From Nakamurella sp040546275 (GTDB taxonomy: Bacteria; Actinomycetota; Actinomycetes; Mycobacteriales; Nakamurellaceae), in assembly GCF_040546275.1 (NCBI RefSeq), contig NZ_JBEPNO010000011.1:62001-126000 (forward strand): DNA of 64,000 nt, written 5' to 3'. This document shows positions 8,291-17,371 of this stretch, one piece after another. How positions within the stretch are numbered: position 1 is the stretch's first letter; each line of letters opens with the position of its first letter. A program made the position numbers and the translations under genes. The notes under the pieces are model-generated. The model was not told the origin of the DNA. It did not search any database and saw nothing but the letters and a program-made list of their open reading frames with translations.

Positions 8291-8707
8291 TCAGGACCGG
8301 TCCGCCTGCTCGACCGCCTTCTTGATCCCGTTGAGCGTTTCGCCCAGACCGTGCTGGATCTGATCACCCTCGACCCGCTCAGTATGCAGGCGGACGGTGA
8401 GAGTCGAACTGCCTGCATCGGAGCCCGCGTCGATGTCGAGTTCGCCGTGGTAGTCGTGCGGGCCGGCGGCCCCCCACTGCAGCTTCCGGCCGTCTTCCAC
8501 CACCTTGATCCAGGCCTCGCCCTCGACGTCCCGCTCCGGACCGCCTTCTGGCTCGATGTGCGCGGTCACGTCCACCTTGTCTCCGCCGGCGGGACGGGCC
8601 GAGGTCAGCCTCGGCATGTAGGCCGGCAGGTTCTGGACGTTCGACAGATAGGCGAACAACCTCTCCGGCGCAAGTTGGACAGTGGTCGATGCTTCGTAGT
8701 CACCCAT
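8291..8707 (-). CDS. SRPBCC-family protein
   Basis: A 138-residue protein with the same fold class as its downstream neighbour but clearly diverged from it. The N-terminus 'YEASTTVQLAPERLFAYLSN' and the motif 'LPAYMPRLTSARP' match actinobacterial SRPBCC proteins that handle small lipophilic molecules or act in stress responses. It is first in a likely two-gene operon running left. No signal peptide or membrane segment is present, so it should be cytoplasmic. The two genes may be old duplicates; the ligand is unknown. Confidence 0.8.
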   Translation of the reverse strand: MGDYEASTTVQLAPERLFAYLSNVQNLPAYMPRLTSARPAGGDKVDVTAHIEPEGGPERDVEGEAWIKVVEDGRKLQWGAAGPHDYHGELDIDAGSDAGSSTLTVRLHTERVEGDQIQHGLGETLNGIKKAVEQADRS

Positions 8708-8792
8708 ACCGCGCAGGTACCCGGTCCTGACGGTACGAAACTGTCGCGGGAGAGCAAAAGCCCAGATCAGCGCAGCAGGAGAAGGGCGCCGA

Positions 8793-9821
8793 TCAGTCGA
8801 GCGGCTCGAAGAAGGCCAGCACCTCCGCGCGGCTGACGTCCTCCAGGCGGGACGGTGCCCACTGCGGCCTTCGGTCCTTGTCGATGATCTGCGCCCGAAT
8901 GCCCTCGGCGAAGTCGGGGTGCGGCAGAAATCGGCTGCCCACCCGCATGTCCTGGTCCAGCACCTCGTCCACCGTCAGGTCCGCCGCCCGCCGGACCGCC
9001 TCGAGGGTAACGTGCAGTGCCGTCGGCGACATGGCTGCGAGCCTCTTGGCAGCAGCAGCAGCCGCCGGTTGGTCGGAGGCACGCGAGGCCACCAGGATGT
9101 CGGAAACCGAGTCGCCGGCGTAGCACTCGTCGATCCACCCGGCGTGCCCGGCCGACGGGACACCGGCCGCAAGGGCTTCGAGACCGGACGGCACCACCCC
9201 GCTGCGCAGTGACTCCGCCAGACCTGGCAGCTCCTCAGATCCCACCAGATGGTCGGCCAGGCCGGCGTGGATGGCCGACGGTCCGTCCAGACGAGCGCCG
9301 GTCAGAGCGCAATGGGTGCCGAACCGGCCCGGCGAACGGGCCAGCAGGAAGAGTGACCCGACATCGGGCGACAGACCGATGGCCGTCTCCGGCATGGCGA
9401 TTTGCGACCGCTCGGTGACGATGCGGACCTGGGAGTGCGCCGAGATACCCACTCCCCCACCGAAGACGATCCCGTCCATGAAGCTGACGACCGGCTTCGG
9501 ATAGTGCGCGATGTCGGCGTTCATCCGGTATTCGGCGGCCCAGAACGACCCCGGTGCTACCCCGTGACCCTGCAGGCCCTCGTACACCTCGCGGATGTCG
9601 CCGCCGGCACACAGACCACGTGGGCCGGCCCCGTCGATGAGCACCACGTCGATTTGCGGATCATCACGCCAACTCGTCAGCGCCTGCGCGGCCGTCAGCA
9701 CCATGTCCATGCTCAACGCGTTGATCCGCTCGGGCCGATTGAGCGTCAGGTGGCCCATCCGGCCCTCCACCCTGGCCAGGACATGAGGCAGGGAAGCGAA
9801 GTTCGGATCGGTCATGGTCAC
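8793..9821 (-). CDS. Enoyl-CoA hydratase/isomerase family, 3-hydroxyisobutyryl-CoA hydrolase-like
   Basis: A 342-residue crotonase-fold enzyme. The oxyanion-hole region 'GLCAGGDIREVYEG', the 'FGGGVGIS' loop and especially 'MPETAIGLSPDVG' match the 3-hydroxyisobutyryl-CoA hydrolases of valine breakdown rather than simple hydratases (usually ~260 residues). The C-terminal ~100 residues contain the helical extension typical of this subgroup, ending 'VSRAEVLAFFEPLD'. It lies 51 nt beyond the last FGGY kinase gene on the same strand and may be the tail of the polyol operon or independently transcribed. Two Met codons (9821 and 9815) are possible starts. Confidence 0.82.
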   Translation of the reverse strand: MTMTDPNFASLPHVLARVEGRMGHLTLNRPERINALSMDMVLTAAQALTSWRDDPQIDVVLIDGAGPRGLCAGGDIREVYEGLQGHGVAPGSFWAAEYRMNADIAHYPKPVVSFMDGIVFGGGVGISAHSQVRIVTERSQIAMPETAIGLSPDVGSLFLLARSPGRFGTHCALTGARLDGPSAIHAGLADHLVGSEELPGLAESLRSGVVPSGLEALAAGVPSAGHAGWIDECYAGDSVSDILVASRASDQPAAAAAAKRLAAMSPTALHVTLEAVRRAADLTVDEVLDQDMRVGSRFLPHPDFAEGIRAQIIDKDRRPQWAPSRLEDVSRAEVLAFFEPLD

Positions 9822-9872
9822 CGATCATGGATATCACGCGCGGCCGATCGTCACCCGCCCGATCCACCGAGA

Positions 9873-11333
9873 TCAACCGGCGTCCGCCCCGAGCCAGCCT
9901 CGATCGACCAGTGCGGTCACGAACCGCTGGTAGGCCTCCGCGAAACGTGCTCCCCGGCTCAGGTCCGGCTCGTAGTGGTGGGCGATCCGGACCATCCGCG
10001 CTGCCGTCGCCCCGACCTGCCCGGGCTCGGCCGCCGCCAGGATGGCCATGCCCACGGCCGCCTCTGCCGAGATCGGTACCACCGCCGGGCGGCCCAGGAT
10101 GTCGGATCGGAGTTGGTTCCAGTAGTGATTGGCCGTGGCTCCACCGGAAAAGCTGATGGGGCCGCTGATCTCGGCGCCCAGGGCCGCCAACTTGCGGTAG
10201 GCGAGTCGTTCTACGAAGGCCACCCCCTGCAGCACAGCCGCAAAATCGGCGCCGGGAACCTCCGGAACCCCCACCGAGAAGCCGACCGCCCGTGGTTCGA
10301 CGAACGGGAACCGCTCCCCCGCCCCGGCCAGTGGGTAGGTGACCCCGCCGACCGGCTCGAGTCCGGCGGCGAGCAGCGTGAGTGCCGCCAGATCCGCGCC
10401 GGCGAAGTCCCGCGAGATCAGCCCGGCGCCGACGCTGGATGCGCCGCCGGGCAGCCAGCCGCCGTCCGGGCTGCGGTGCCCGTAGACCGCGCCCGTCGGG
10501 TCGATCAGCGGGTCCGCGGTCGCGCCCTTGAAGATCATGGTCGTGCCCAGGGCCGTACTCCAGCGACCGGGTTCCATTGCGCCCGAGGCGATCTGGGCGG
10601 CGCAGCCGTCCGTCATCCCAGCCCGGACCGACGTTCCCGCAGCGATCCCGGTCATCTCCGCGGCCACCCGGCTGACCGTGCCGAGCAGCGTCCCTGGGAG
10701 GACGGCAGCGGGTAGCAGCGCGGGGTCGAGACCGATCCGGTCGAAGACCGCGGTGGGCCACTGCAACGTCAGGAGATCGAGGCCGGTCTTGAGTGCCTGG
10801 CTGGAATCGGTCGGGGTGGCCGTCCCGGTCAGCCGGGAGACCATGTGATCACCCTGGTGGACGATCCGGTCACCCGGCTGCAACGCCGCGTTCTCCAGCA
10901 GCCACAACGCCCTCGGCAGCGCCCAGCTCCGCTGCATCGTCACGCCGAAGGCGGCCCACACCGCAGCGCCTGCCTCGGCCGCACGATCCGCCTGGGACGA
11001 CGCCCGACTGTCGTCGTACATCAAGCCGGCAGTCCGCGGCTGCAGGTCCGCACCTTCGACCAGGATGGTCCCGGAGGTGGAATCGATGGCCAGCCCGGCC
11101 AAGGGTCGACCCCCGAGGACGGACGTCGCCGTCCTGGTCGCCTGGCAGAGGGCGGACCACCACTCCTGCGGGTCCTGCTCGTGACGAACTCCGTCGCGAT
11201 GGTCGCTGCGCAGCGGACACGCGCCACTGCCGAGAATCTCGCCGTCGGCGTCGATCACGACGGCCCTGACCCCCTGGGTGCCGAGGTCGATGCCGAGGGT
11301 GACGGGACCGTCCGATCGTGCCGACGCGCTCAT
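9873..11333 (-). CDS. FGGY-family carbohydrate kinase (copy 1)
   Basis: A 486-residue kinase of the FGGY group, which phosphorylate pentuloses, polyols or glycerol with ATP. The N-terminal phosphate-binding loop 'LGIDLGTQGVRAVVIDADG' and the C-terminal 'GPISFSGGATANHYWNQLRSD' mark the two actin-like lobes. The 'GHRSPDGGWLPGGASSVGAG' segment is typical of the sugar-site side. It overlaps the preceding FGGY gene by 4 nt (ATGA), so the kinases are co-translated. Its sequence is clearly different from copies 2 and 3, so these are not recent duplicates, and substrates probably differ. The substrate cannot be told from motifs. Confidence 0.85.
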   Translation of the reverse strand: MSASARSDGPVTLGIDLGTQGVRAVVIDADGEILGSGACPLRSDHRDGVRHEQDPQEWWSALCQATRTATSVLGGRPLAGLAIDSTSGTILVEGADLQPRTAGLMYDDSRASSQADRAAEAGAAVWAAFGVTMQRSWALPRALWLLENAALQPGDRIVHQGDHMVSRLTGTATPTDSSQALKTGLDLLTLQWPTAVFDRIGLDPALLPAAVLPGTLLGTVSRVAAEMTGIAAGTSVRAGMTDGCAAQIASGAMEPGRWSTALGTTMIFKGATADPLIDPTGAVYGHRSPDGGWLPGGASSVGAGLISRDFAGADLAALTLLAAGLEPVGGVTYPLAGAGERFPFVEPRAVGFSVGVPEVPGADFAAVLQGVAFVERLAYRKLAALGAEISGPISFSGGATANHYWNQLRSDILGRPAVVPISAEAAVGMAILAAAEPGQVGATAARMVRIAHHYEPDLSRGARFAEAYQRFVTALVDRGWLGADAG

Positions 11334-12811
11334 CGGGCGACCTCGCGGATGCTGGTGTCTGAAGGCGGAGCGGGAGCCGGCATCTGGGCACCGGCCGCGC
11401 GCCGCTCACGGTAGGCGGCGGCCCTGACCGGGTCGGGCAGGTACCGGCCGGACACCGCGGCGCTGAACTCCCGGACCTGGTCGGCACCCTCCAGATCACC
11501 GACGGCGAGGCCGGCGAGATACGCCGCGCCCTGGGCGGCGCCGGATCCGGAGACGGGCCGTTCCACCGGCCGCCCGGTGGTGTCGGCCTTGATCTGCAGC
11601 CACGCCCCGTTCACCGAGCCACCGCCGGTACTGCGGATCAGCGGGATGTCCAGGCCGTTGGCGGCCAGCCCATCCAGGTCCACCGCCAACGCCATCGCGG
11701 TTCCCTCCATCGCCGCCAGTACCAGGTCGACGGCGTCGGTGTCGAGCGCCAGCCCGGAGAATTCGCCCCGGGCCGAGGCATTCCAGGTCGGGGTACGTTC
11801 CCCGGCCAGGCTCGGCACCATGCGTACGCCGGCCGGGCGCTGCCGGGCCAGCAGTGCCGGCGGGTCGAGAACGGTTCGGTCGCCACCGGTCAACGCCACG
11901 ATCCAGTCCAGCACGGCGCCACTGGTCACCTGTGCGCTGATCACCAGATCCGTGTCGACGAAGCAGTGCCGGCACCGGATGAAGCCCTGGGCGGGGGTAC
12001 CGGCCGGGACAGCGACCATCCCGACGGTGGAGAAGCCCGTCATCTCGGCGAACGGATCACCCGGCTCCAGCACTCCGGCCTCGAGGGCGGTCCCCACCGC
12101 ATCGATGGCCCCGGCCGCGACGGGCGTCCCGACCGGAAGACCGGTCAACGCAGCAGCTTGCGCCGTGACCTCACCGACGAGGGTTGTGCACGGGCTCACC
12201 GGGGGCAGCAGACCGGTCGGTACGCCCGCAGCCGAGAGAACGGGCGAGAACCCCTGCGAACCATGGCCCTGCAACATGGTGGCAGTGGACAGATCCAGGC
12301 TGCCGACGCCGGTGAGTTGCCGGACGACGTAGCCGTTGGTGGCCAGAACGCCGGTAGCGGCCTCGAGCAACGCGGGCCGATACCTGGCCCACCACAGCAG
12401 TTTGGCCGTGCCGAAGTACGAATCGGCCGGTGTCGCCAGGGGGTCGTCGGGGTGCACGGCCGTCAGCAGCGCGTCGATCTCGATCGCCTCGGCCTGGGCG
12501 CGACGGTCGGCCCAGAGCAGGGCCGGACCGATGGCCCTCCCGGCCGCGTCGACCAGGACGAGGGACGGGGCCTGGCTCGTCGCCGCAACCGCCCGGACCG
12601 CCAGATCCGGCGGCATCGATCGCAGCAGACCGGCGACCGCCGACCACCAGAGTGACGCGTCCTGCTCCATCCCGGCCACATCACCCTGTGGCGCAACGAT
12701 TCTGGGGTAGCGGTCGGAACCCGACCAGAGCGCCTGCCCATCGAGCCCGGTGACCACGACTTTCGCCCCCGTGGTTCCGACATCGATTCCCACCCACACC
12801 GGCACCGCCAT
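11330..12811 (-). CDS. FGGY-family carbohydrate kinase (copy 2), xylulokinase-like
   Basis: A 493-residue FGGY kinase starting 'MAVPVWVGIDVGTTGAKVVV', the canonical ATP-phosphate loop. 'LLWADRRAQAEA' and the C-terminal 'IRSTGGGSVNGAWLQIKAD' fit xylulokinase-type members. The start overlaps the stop of the third kinase gene by one base (TGATG), and its own stop overlaps the start of copy 1. A long upstream extension in the same frame lies antisense-free within copy 3 and is rejected as shadow. As a middle gene of the leftward operon it should act on a pentulose or related keto-sugar, but specificity is inferred from family only. Confidence 0.87.
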   Translation of the reverse strand: MAVPVWVGIDVGTTGAKVVVTGLDGQALWSGSDRYPRIVAPQGDVAGMEQDASLWWSAVAGLLRSMPPDLAVRAVAATSQAPSLVLVDAAGRAIGPALLWADRRAQAEAIEIDALLTAVHPDDPLATPADSYFGTAKLLWWARYRPALLEAATGVLATNGYVVRQLTGVGSLDLSTATMLQGHGSQGFSPVLSAAGVPTGLLPPVSPCTTLVGEVTAQAAALTGLPVGTPVAAGAIDAVGTALEAGVLEPGDPFAEMTGFSTVGMVAVPAGTPAQGFIRCRHCFVDTDLVISAQVTSGAVLDWIVALTGGDRTVLDPPALLARQRPAGVRMVPSLAGERTPTWNASARGEFSGLALDTDAVDLVLAAMEGTAMALAVDLDGLAANGLDIPLIRSTGGGSVNGAWLQIKADTTGRPVERPVSGSGAAQGAAYLAGLAVGDLEGADQVREFSAAVSGRYLPDPVRAAAYRERRAAGAQMPAPAPPSDTSIREVAR

Positions 12812-14274
12812 CAGCGCATCCAGAGCGCCTTCGCGGCGCTCAGGTGCCGGCCGAACCGGTCGTAGCCCGCTGCGTACAGCTTGACGGCCGTCGCGTCCGG
12901 TTCCACCACGCGATGGGGGCCGGTCCAGATTTCGGCGTCCAGCGGCGCCCCGATCGCCTCCGCGGCGGCCAGGATGGCACCGCGAGCACCCACCTCGCCT
13001 TCCTTGGCCAGGAACACGGGTCGGCCGAGCACCGACGCGAAGATCTGCATCCACGCAATCGACCGGCTGCCCCCACCGCAGATGTACACGTCGCCGGTGA
13101 GACCTGCTGCCTCGAAACAACTCCGGGCACTGTAGGCCAGGCCCTCGCAGAGCGCCCTGATCATGTCGCCACGGGTCGAGGTCAGGCTCAGCCCGGTGAA
13201 CTGCGCCCGTGCCGCGGGGTCGACGAACGGCGCGCGCTCGCCGGACGGGGCCAGGAACGGCAACACCTCGACCCCGTTGGACCCGGGCGCGGTGTCCTCC
13301 AGCAACGCGTTGAGCGAGGAGAACGGCACGTCCAGAATCTTGAGAGCCCAGTCCAGGCTGGCTGTTCCGACCATGGCGGCCATCACGCGGAGCCACCGGT
13401 CCGGCTGCGGCATGGTGATCGTCATGCCGGCCTTCGGACCGGAGAGATCCACCTCGTCGGTCAGCACCGAGCAGGCCAACGTGGTGCCGGCGATCAGCAG
13501 ACCGTCACCCGGTTCGAGCATCCCGGAACCGATGACACAGGCCGGGATGTCGTACGGAGCGGCCAGGATCGGGGTCCCAGGGACCAGCGTGGTGGCACCG
13601 GCGCCGCCGACCGTCAGCGTGCCCGACGGAAGAGGCAGTTGGATGGGTGCGAGGAGGCCCGCGCGATGGGTCAGCCCGGTGAGCCGGAGCACCTCCGCCG
13701 AGTAGTCCTCGCCCGCCGTCAGCGATCCGAACGGCAGCGAGGCGTCGGTCGCATCGGTCGCACGGACACCGGTGAACCGTTGCAACAGCAAGTCTTTGAT
13801 GTAGCCGGCCGTCGCCGCCCGATCCAGCACCTCGGGTTCGTTGCGGTCCAGCCAGGCCAGGATCGGGGCGGGCGCTCCCGGGAACATGATGTTCCCGTTC
13901 TCGGCGAACATCGCGTCGCTGGTGCCGTTCTCCTCCCACTCCGCCAGGATCGACGCGGCGCGACCGTCCATCCACGAGATGGCCGTCCGCACCGGCACAC
14001 CGGAGGCGTCGAACAGCCAACACCCGTCGCCCTGGCCGGTGAGGGCGACCAGTTCGGGTCGGTGGTTGCCGACGGCAGCGCAGACTTCGGCGAGGACGGC
14101 CTGCACGCTCCCGACGATGACCTCCGGGTCCTGTTCGACCCTGGCCTGGCCGGGATGGCTCAACGGGACCGGCCGGGAGGCGACGGCCAGCAGTTCACCC
14201 GACACGTCGAACGCGGCGGCCTTGGCCATCGACGTTCCGACGTCGACCCCGATCCAGACCCGTTGGTGCGTCAT
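12811..14274 (-). CDS. FGGY-family carbohydrate kinase (copy 3), erythritol-kinase-like
   Basis: A 487-residue FGGY kinase. 'WIGVDVGTSMAKAAAFD' is the ATP loop, and 'LVALTGQGDGCWLFD' with 'ISWMDGRAAS' resembles EryA-type erythritol kinases and their relatives. The C-terminal 'DVYICGGGSRSIAWMQIFA' is the adenosine-binding motif. An alternative GTG at 14289 overlaps the stop of the upstream isomerase gene (GTGA) and cannot be excluded. It lies directly behind the RpiB-like isomerase and DhaK-DhaL kinase genes, which supports a role in four-carbon polyol use. The exact polyol is inferred. Confidence 0.85.
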   Translation of the reverse strand: MTHQRVWIGVDVGTSMAKAAAFDVSGELLAVASRPVPLSHPGQARVEQDPEVIVGSVQAVLAEVCAAVGNHRPELVALTGQGDGCWLFDASGVPVRTAISWMDGRAASILAEWEENGTSDAMFAENGNIMFPGAPAPILAWLDRNEPEVLDRAATAGYIKDLLLQRFTGVRATDATDASLPFGSLTAGEDYSAEVLRLTGLTHRAGLLAPIQLPLPSGTLTVGGAGATTLVPGTPILAAPYDIPACVIGSGMLEPGDGLLIAGTTLACSVLTDEVDLSGPKAGMTITMPQPDRWLRVMAAMVGTASLDWALKILDVPFSSLNALLEDTAPGSNGVEVLPFLAPSGERAPFVDPAARAQFTGLSLTSTRGDMIRALCEGLAYSARSCFEAAGLTGDVYICGGGSRSIAWMQIFASVLGRPVFLAKEGEVGARGAILAAAEAIGAPLDAEIWTGPHRVVEPDATAVKLYAAGYDRFGRHLSAAKALWMR

Positions 14275-14285
14275 CGATGTGGATG

Positions 14286-14780
14286 TCACCGGGGCGTGGA
14301 ATCTGCGCGGGCCTCGTACACGGTGATGACCTCGACGTTGGCGGCCGAGTGCGAGGAGGGGTCGAAGACGTAGCCGAACCACTCGCCGACGAGCCGGCGG
14401 GCCAGTTCGAGACCGATGACCCGCTGGCCGAGCGTCAGGACCTGGCAGTCGTTGGAGAGGATCGAGCGCTCGACGCTGAAGCAGTCGTGGGCGGTGGTGG
14501 CGCGGATGCCCGGCACCTTGTTGGCCGAGATCGCCATGCCGATACCGGTTCCGCAGATCAGCACGGCGCGGTCGGCCTCCCCCGCCATGATCGCCCGCCC
14601 GGCGGCGATCCCGACCTCTCCATAGGAGCAGCCGTCAGCCAGCCCGGACGCGACGCTGACGTCGGTCACCGCGCCGACCCGGGGGTCGGCCTCGAGATCG
14701 GCGAGAATGGCCTTCTTGTAGTCGGCGCCGGCGTTGTCGCTGCCGACGAGTACGCGGTAGCTCCCCATGGTTGTCATCAC
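14286..14780 (-). CDS. RpiB/LacAB-family sugar-phosphate isomerase, tetrulose-phosphate type
   Basis: A 164-residue isomerase. The signature 'RAVLICGTGIGMAISANKVPGIRA' carries the anion-hole and Cys base of the RpiB fold, and 'DNAGADYKKAI' is the N-terminal phosphate region, where RpiB itself has D-H-A-G. 'DCQVLTLGQRVIG' completes the active site. Family members convert ribose-5-P/ribulose-5-P or, in polyol clusters of mycobacteria and rhizobia, D-erythrulose-4-P to D-erythrose-4-P (DerI/EryI). Its 4-nt overlap with a DhaK-DhaL kinase gene is the arrangement expected for the tetrulose route. Function in erythrulose-phosphate isomerisation is therefore likely but inferred. Confidence 0.85.
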   Translation of the reverse strand: MMTTMGSYRVLVGSDNAGADYKKAILADLEADPRVGAVTDVSVASGLADGCSYGEVGIAAGRAIMAGEADRAVLICGTGIGMAISANKVPGIRATTAHDCFSVERSILSNDCQVLTLGQRVIGLELARRLVGEWFGYVFDPSSHSAANVEVITVYEARADSTPR

Positions 14781-16564
14781 CTTTCCTGGAGGGTCTTCTC
14801 GGCCAGCAGTGCGCCGACGGCCGTGAGCAGCATGGCCATCGAGGTCGCGCCGGCGTCGGGGGTTCCGACGCTGCGCTCGGCCAACGGTCTCGCCCGGCCC
14901 AGTCTCGGAACCAGTGCGGCGGTGGCCCCGGCACGATCGGTGGCCACCTGTGCCGCGAAGGCCCAGGCCGGGGTGAGCCGATCACCGCCGGCGACCCGCT
15001 CACTCAGCGCGTCGGCGAACGGCCGCAGCGCGTCGTACATCGTCTTGTCGCCCACCTGGCACTGTCCGAGCCGGGTGAGGGCGTCGGCCCCGGCGGCGAC
15101 GGCCTGGGCCACCCGGGCGGCGTCGGGACGGTCCTGATCGCCCAGTTGCGCGCCGAAGGCGGTGAGGATGGCACCCCAGAGCACGCCGGACGACCCGCCC
15201 GCGCGGTCGGCCCAGGCCGCTCCGGCGGCAGTGAGAACACCGGCCACCCCAACGCTCTCGGCCTGACGGGCGGCCTCGTTGGCGGCTCGCAGACCACGCA
15301 CCATGCCGACGCCGTGGTCGCCGTCACCGGCGATGGCATCGATCCGACCCAGTTCGTCCTCGTTCCGGACGACGACGTCCAGCATGGTCGCGATGGCCGC
15401 CCGCACCAGGACGGCGGCCTCCTGCGACTGCGCCGACGCGGGCACTGCCGCGGCGGCCCTGGACGTGGTGGCGGTCGCCGTCGACCGACTGCTGCCGACC
15501 TCGAACTGCGGCAGATCCGCCACCGCACCACGGCGGAAGGCCGGGGTGTCCGCCGGCGCGCACCACAGTTCTTCGAGCTCGTCGTCGAGCCAGGTGATGG
15601 TCAGCGAGCACCCCGCCATGTCCAGGCTGGTGACGATCTCGCCGACCTCCGGCAGCACCGGTTCGAGGCCGACGGCGGAGAACATCCCGGAGAGGGTCTT
15701 CCACAGCACGAAGAGTTCCTCGTACTTGGTCGCTCCCAACCCGTTGAGGATCACCGCGACCTTGGTCGGACTGTCCGGCCCGTCCGGCCGGTGAGGCCCG
15801 TCCGGCCGGTCGGGCCGTTCCGCCAGCAACGGCTCCAGCAGGACGTGGGCCAACTCGTGTGCCGGCATCCAGGGCACCGTCCGGATCCCGGGCTCGCCGT
15901 GGATGCCAAGACCCACGTCCATGGAACCCTTCTCGACGTGGAACAGCGGGGCGTCCCTGCCCGGGAAGGTGCACCCGTCGAACGCAACTCCGAAGCTCAC
16001 GGTGCGGGCGTTGGCCTTCCGGGCGAGTTCCTCGACGCGGTCGAGCGAGTCACCGCGGTCCGCGGCGGCCCCGGCGATCTTGAACACCACGAAGTCTCCG
16101 ACCACACCGCGGCGGCTCGACACGTGGTCGCGATCTGCCGACGCCACGTCATCGGTGACGAGGACGGTGCGGCAGTCGATCCCGTCCGCGCGCAGTCGTT
16201 CCTGAGCGGTACCGAAGTTCATCACGTCGCCGGCGTAGTTGCCGAAGCTGAAGAGCACGCCGGCGCCCCCGTCCAGGGCCAGGCCGGTGCGATAGGCCTG
16301 CTCGTTGGAGGGGGAGGTGAAGATGTCACCGATCACCGCGCCGTCGGCCAGGCCACGCCCGACCACCCCGCAGAAGGCCGGGTAGTGGCCGCTCCCGCCG
16401 CCGATCACCACGCTGACCTTGCCGGGTCGCGGGCCACCCCGGCGCATGACAGCCGAGGCCCCGTCGACCTTCTCGACGTACCGGGCATAGGCAGCCACGA
16501 ATCCGGCCGTCGCCTCGTCCTTGAAGTCGGCCGGATCGTTGTACACGTGGGCCACGATGCTCAC
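14777..16564 (-). CDS. DhaK-DhaL fused ketose kinase (dihydroxyacetone/erythrulose kinase)
   Basis: A 595-residue ATP-dependent kinase. The DhaK half carries 'VVIGGGSGHYPAF' and the substrate-anchoring His in 'LGIHGEPGIR' (~240). The DhaL half carries the Mg-ADP motif 'IAGDGDHGVGM' and 'RAGGSSGVLWG'. Full-length fused kinases phosphorylate dihydroxyacetone, but in polyol clusters they act as erythrulose kinases (DerK/LerK), passing product to an RpiB-like isomerase, which is the next gene here. A Pro-Asp-Gly-rich insertion around residue 265, encoded by repetitive GTCCGGCC DNA (15771-15816), is unusual. A low-complexity Ala/Ser/Thr linker joins the two domains. Confidence 0.9.
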   Translation of the reverse strand: MSIVAHVYNDPADFKDEATAGFVAAYARYVEKVDGASAVMRRGGPRPGKVSVVIGGGSGHYPAFCGVVGRGLADGAVIGDIFTSPSNEQAYRTGLALDGGAGVLFSFGNYAGDVMNFGTAQERLRADGIDCRTVLVTDDVASADRDHVSSRRGVVGDFVVFKIAGAAADRGDSLDRVEELARKANARTVSFGVAFDGCTFPGRDAPLFHVEKGSMDVGLGIHGEPGIRTVPWMPAHELAHVLLEPLLAERPDRPDGPHRPDGPDSPTKVAVILNGLGATKYEELFVLWKTLSGMFSAVGLEPVLPEVGEIVTSLDMAGCSLTITWLDDELEELWCAPADTPAFRRGAVADLPQFEVGSSRSTATATTSRAAAAVPASAQSQEAAVLVRAAIATMLDVVVRNEDELGRIDAIAGDGDHGVGMVRGLRAANEAARQAESVGVAGVLTAAGAAWADRAGGSSGVLWGAILTAFGAQLGDQDRPDAARVAQAVAAGADALTRLGQCQVGDKTMYDALRPFADALSERVAGGDRLTPAWAFAAQVATDRAGATAALVPRLGRARPLAERSVGTPDAGATSMAMLLTAVGALLAEKTLQER

Positions 16565-16606
16565 ATCCCTCTCTGGTGCGGAACTTTCGCTGAGGTGGAA
16601 CGCCGG

Positions 16607-17371
16607 CTACTGCGACACCGTATCGGGCAGCAGTACCTTCAACTGCGCCAGCGCTGCGGCATGATCTGGTGCGACGTGGTCGGCCAGGGCCAGTACGTCC
16701 GCCGCGGGCGGAAACTGCCGATTGGGGATGGCGATGACGTACAGCCCGGCCGCGTGGGCGGACCGGATCCCGTTGGAGGAGTCCTCGATGCCGATGGCCG
16801 GGCCGGTGTCCAGACCGGAACGACGGGCCGCCTCCTGGTAGACGTCCGGACTGGGCTTCCCGCGGGGGACCTCGGCGCTGGACACCGTGGCCGAGAACAT
16901 CCCGGCCAACCCGTTTCTGGTCAACAGGTGGTCGATGATCGGCCGGGCGGACGAGGTGGCAAGGGCGATGGGTCCACGGGCTGCGGCGTACTCGACGAGT
17001 TCACGTCCGCCGTCCATCAGTTCGCCACGGCCGTCGTCGATCGCGGAGAGGATGTAGTCGATGCAGAACTTCGCGGCCCGGATTGCCCCTTCCGGGCTGT
17101 GGTCACCATTGCGCCTGGCCAGCTCGGCCGACCACTCCGGCACCGACAACCCCAGCAGCGTCTCGGAATCGGCGTGGCCCCACGGCTGGCCGGCGGCGAC
17201 GGAACACGCCGCCCACGACGCGTCCCAGAGGTGCTCGGTATCGGCGACGACGCCGTCCAGGTCGAAGATCACCCCGCCGAATCGCACCGGCCCAGCGTCG
17301 GCCTCGTCACCGCCCGCCGGCACGTCACTGTCCGGCAGGTCACCGCCCGCCGTCGCGTCGCCGACCATCAT
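16607..17371 (-). CDS. HAD-superfamily phosphatase, beta-phosphoglucomutase-like
   Basis: A 254-residue HAD hydrolase. Motif I is 'VIFDLDGVVADTEH' (~35), motif II 'ATSSAR' (~142), motif III the Lys in 'VPRGKPSPDVY', and motif IV 'IGIEDSSNGI'. The helical cap between motifs I and II places it in the group of small phosphosugar phosphatases and mutases. The first ~27 residues are acidic and flexible. Its start overlaps the GlpD gene by 4 nt (ATGA) and the kinase gene follows after 42 nt. It may dephosphorylate a sugar or polyol phosphate that accumulates in this pathway; the substrate is unknown. Confidence 0.87.
   Translation of the reverse strand: MMVGDATAGGDLPDSDVPAGGDEADAGPVRFGGVIFDLDGVVADTEHLWDASWAACSVAAGQPWGHADSETLLGLSVPEWSAELARRNGDHSPEGAIRAAKFCIDYILSAIDDGRGELMDGGRELVEYAAARGPIALATSSARPIIDHLLTRNGLAGMFSATVSSAEVPRGKPSPDVYQEAARRSGLDTGPAIGIEDSSNGIRSAHAAGLYVIAIPNRQFPPAADVLALADHVAPDHAAALAQLKVLLPDTVSQ

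Noticed and set aside
12844..14373. A 509-codon plus-strand frame
   Set aside because: Antisense to the third FGGY kinase; Gly/Arg/His-rich with no recognisable fold.
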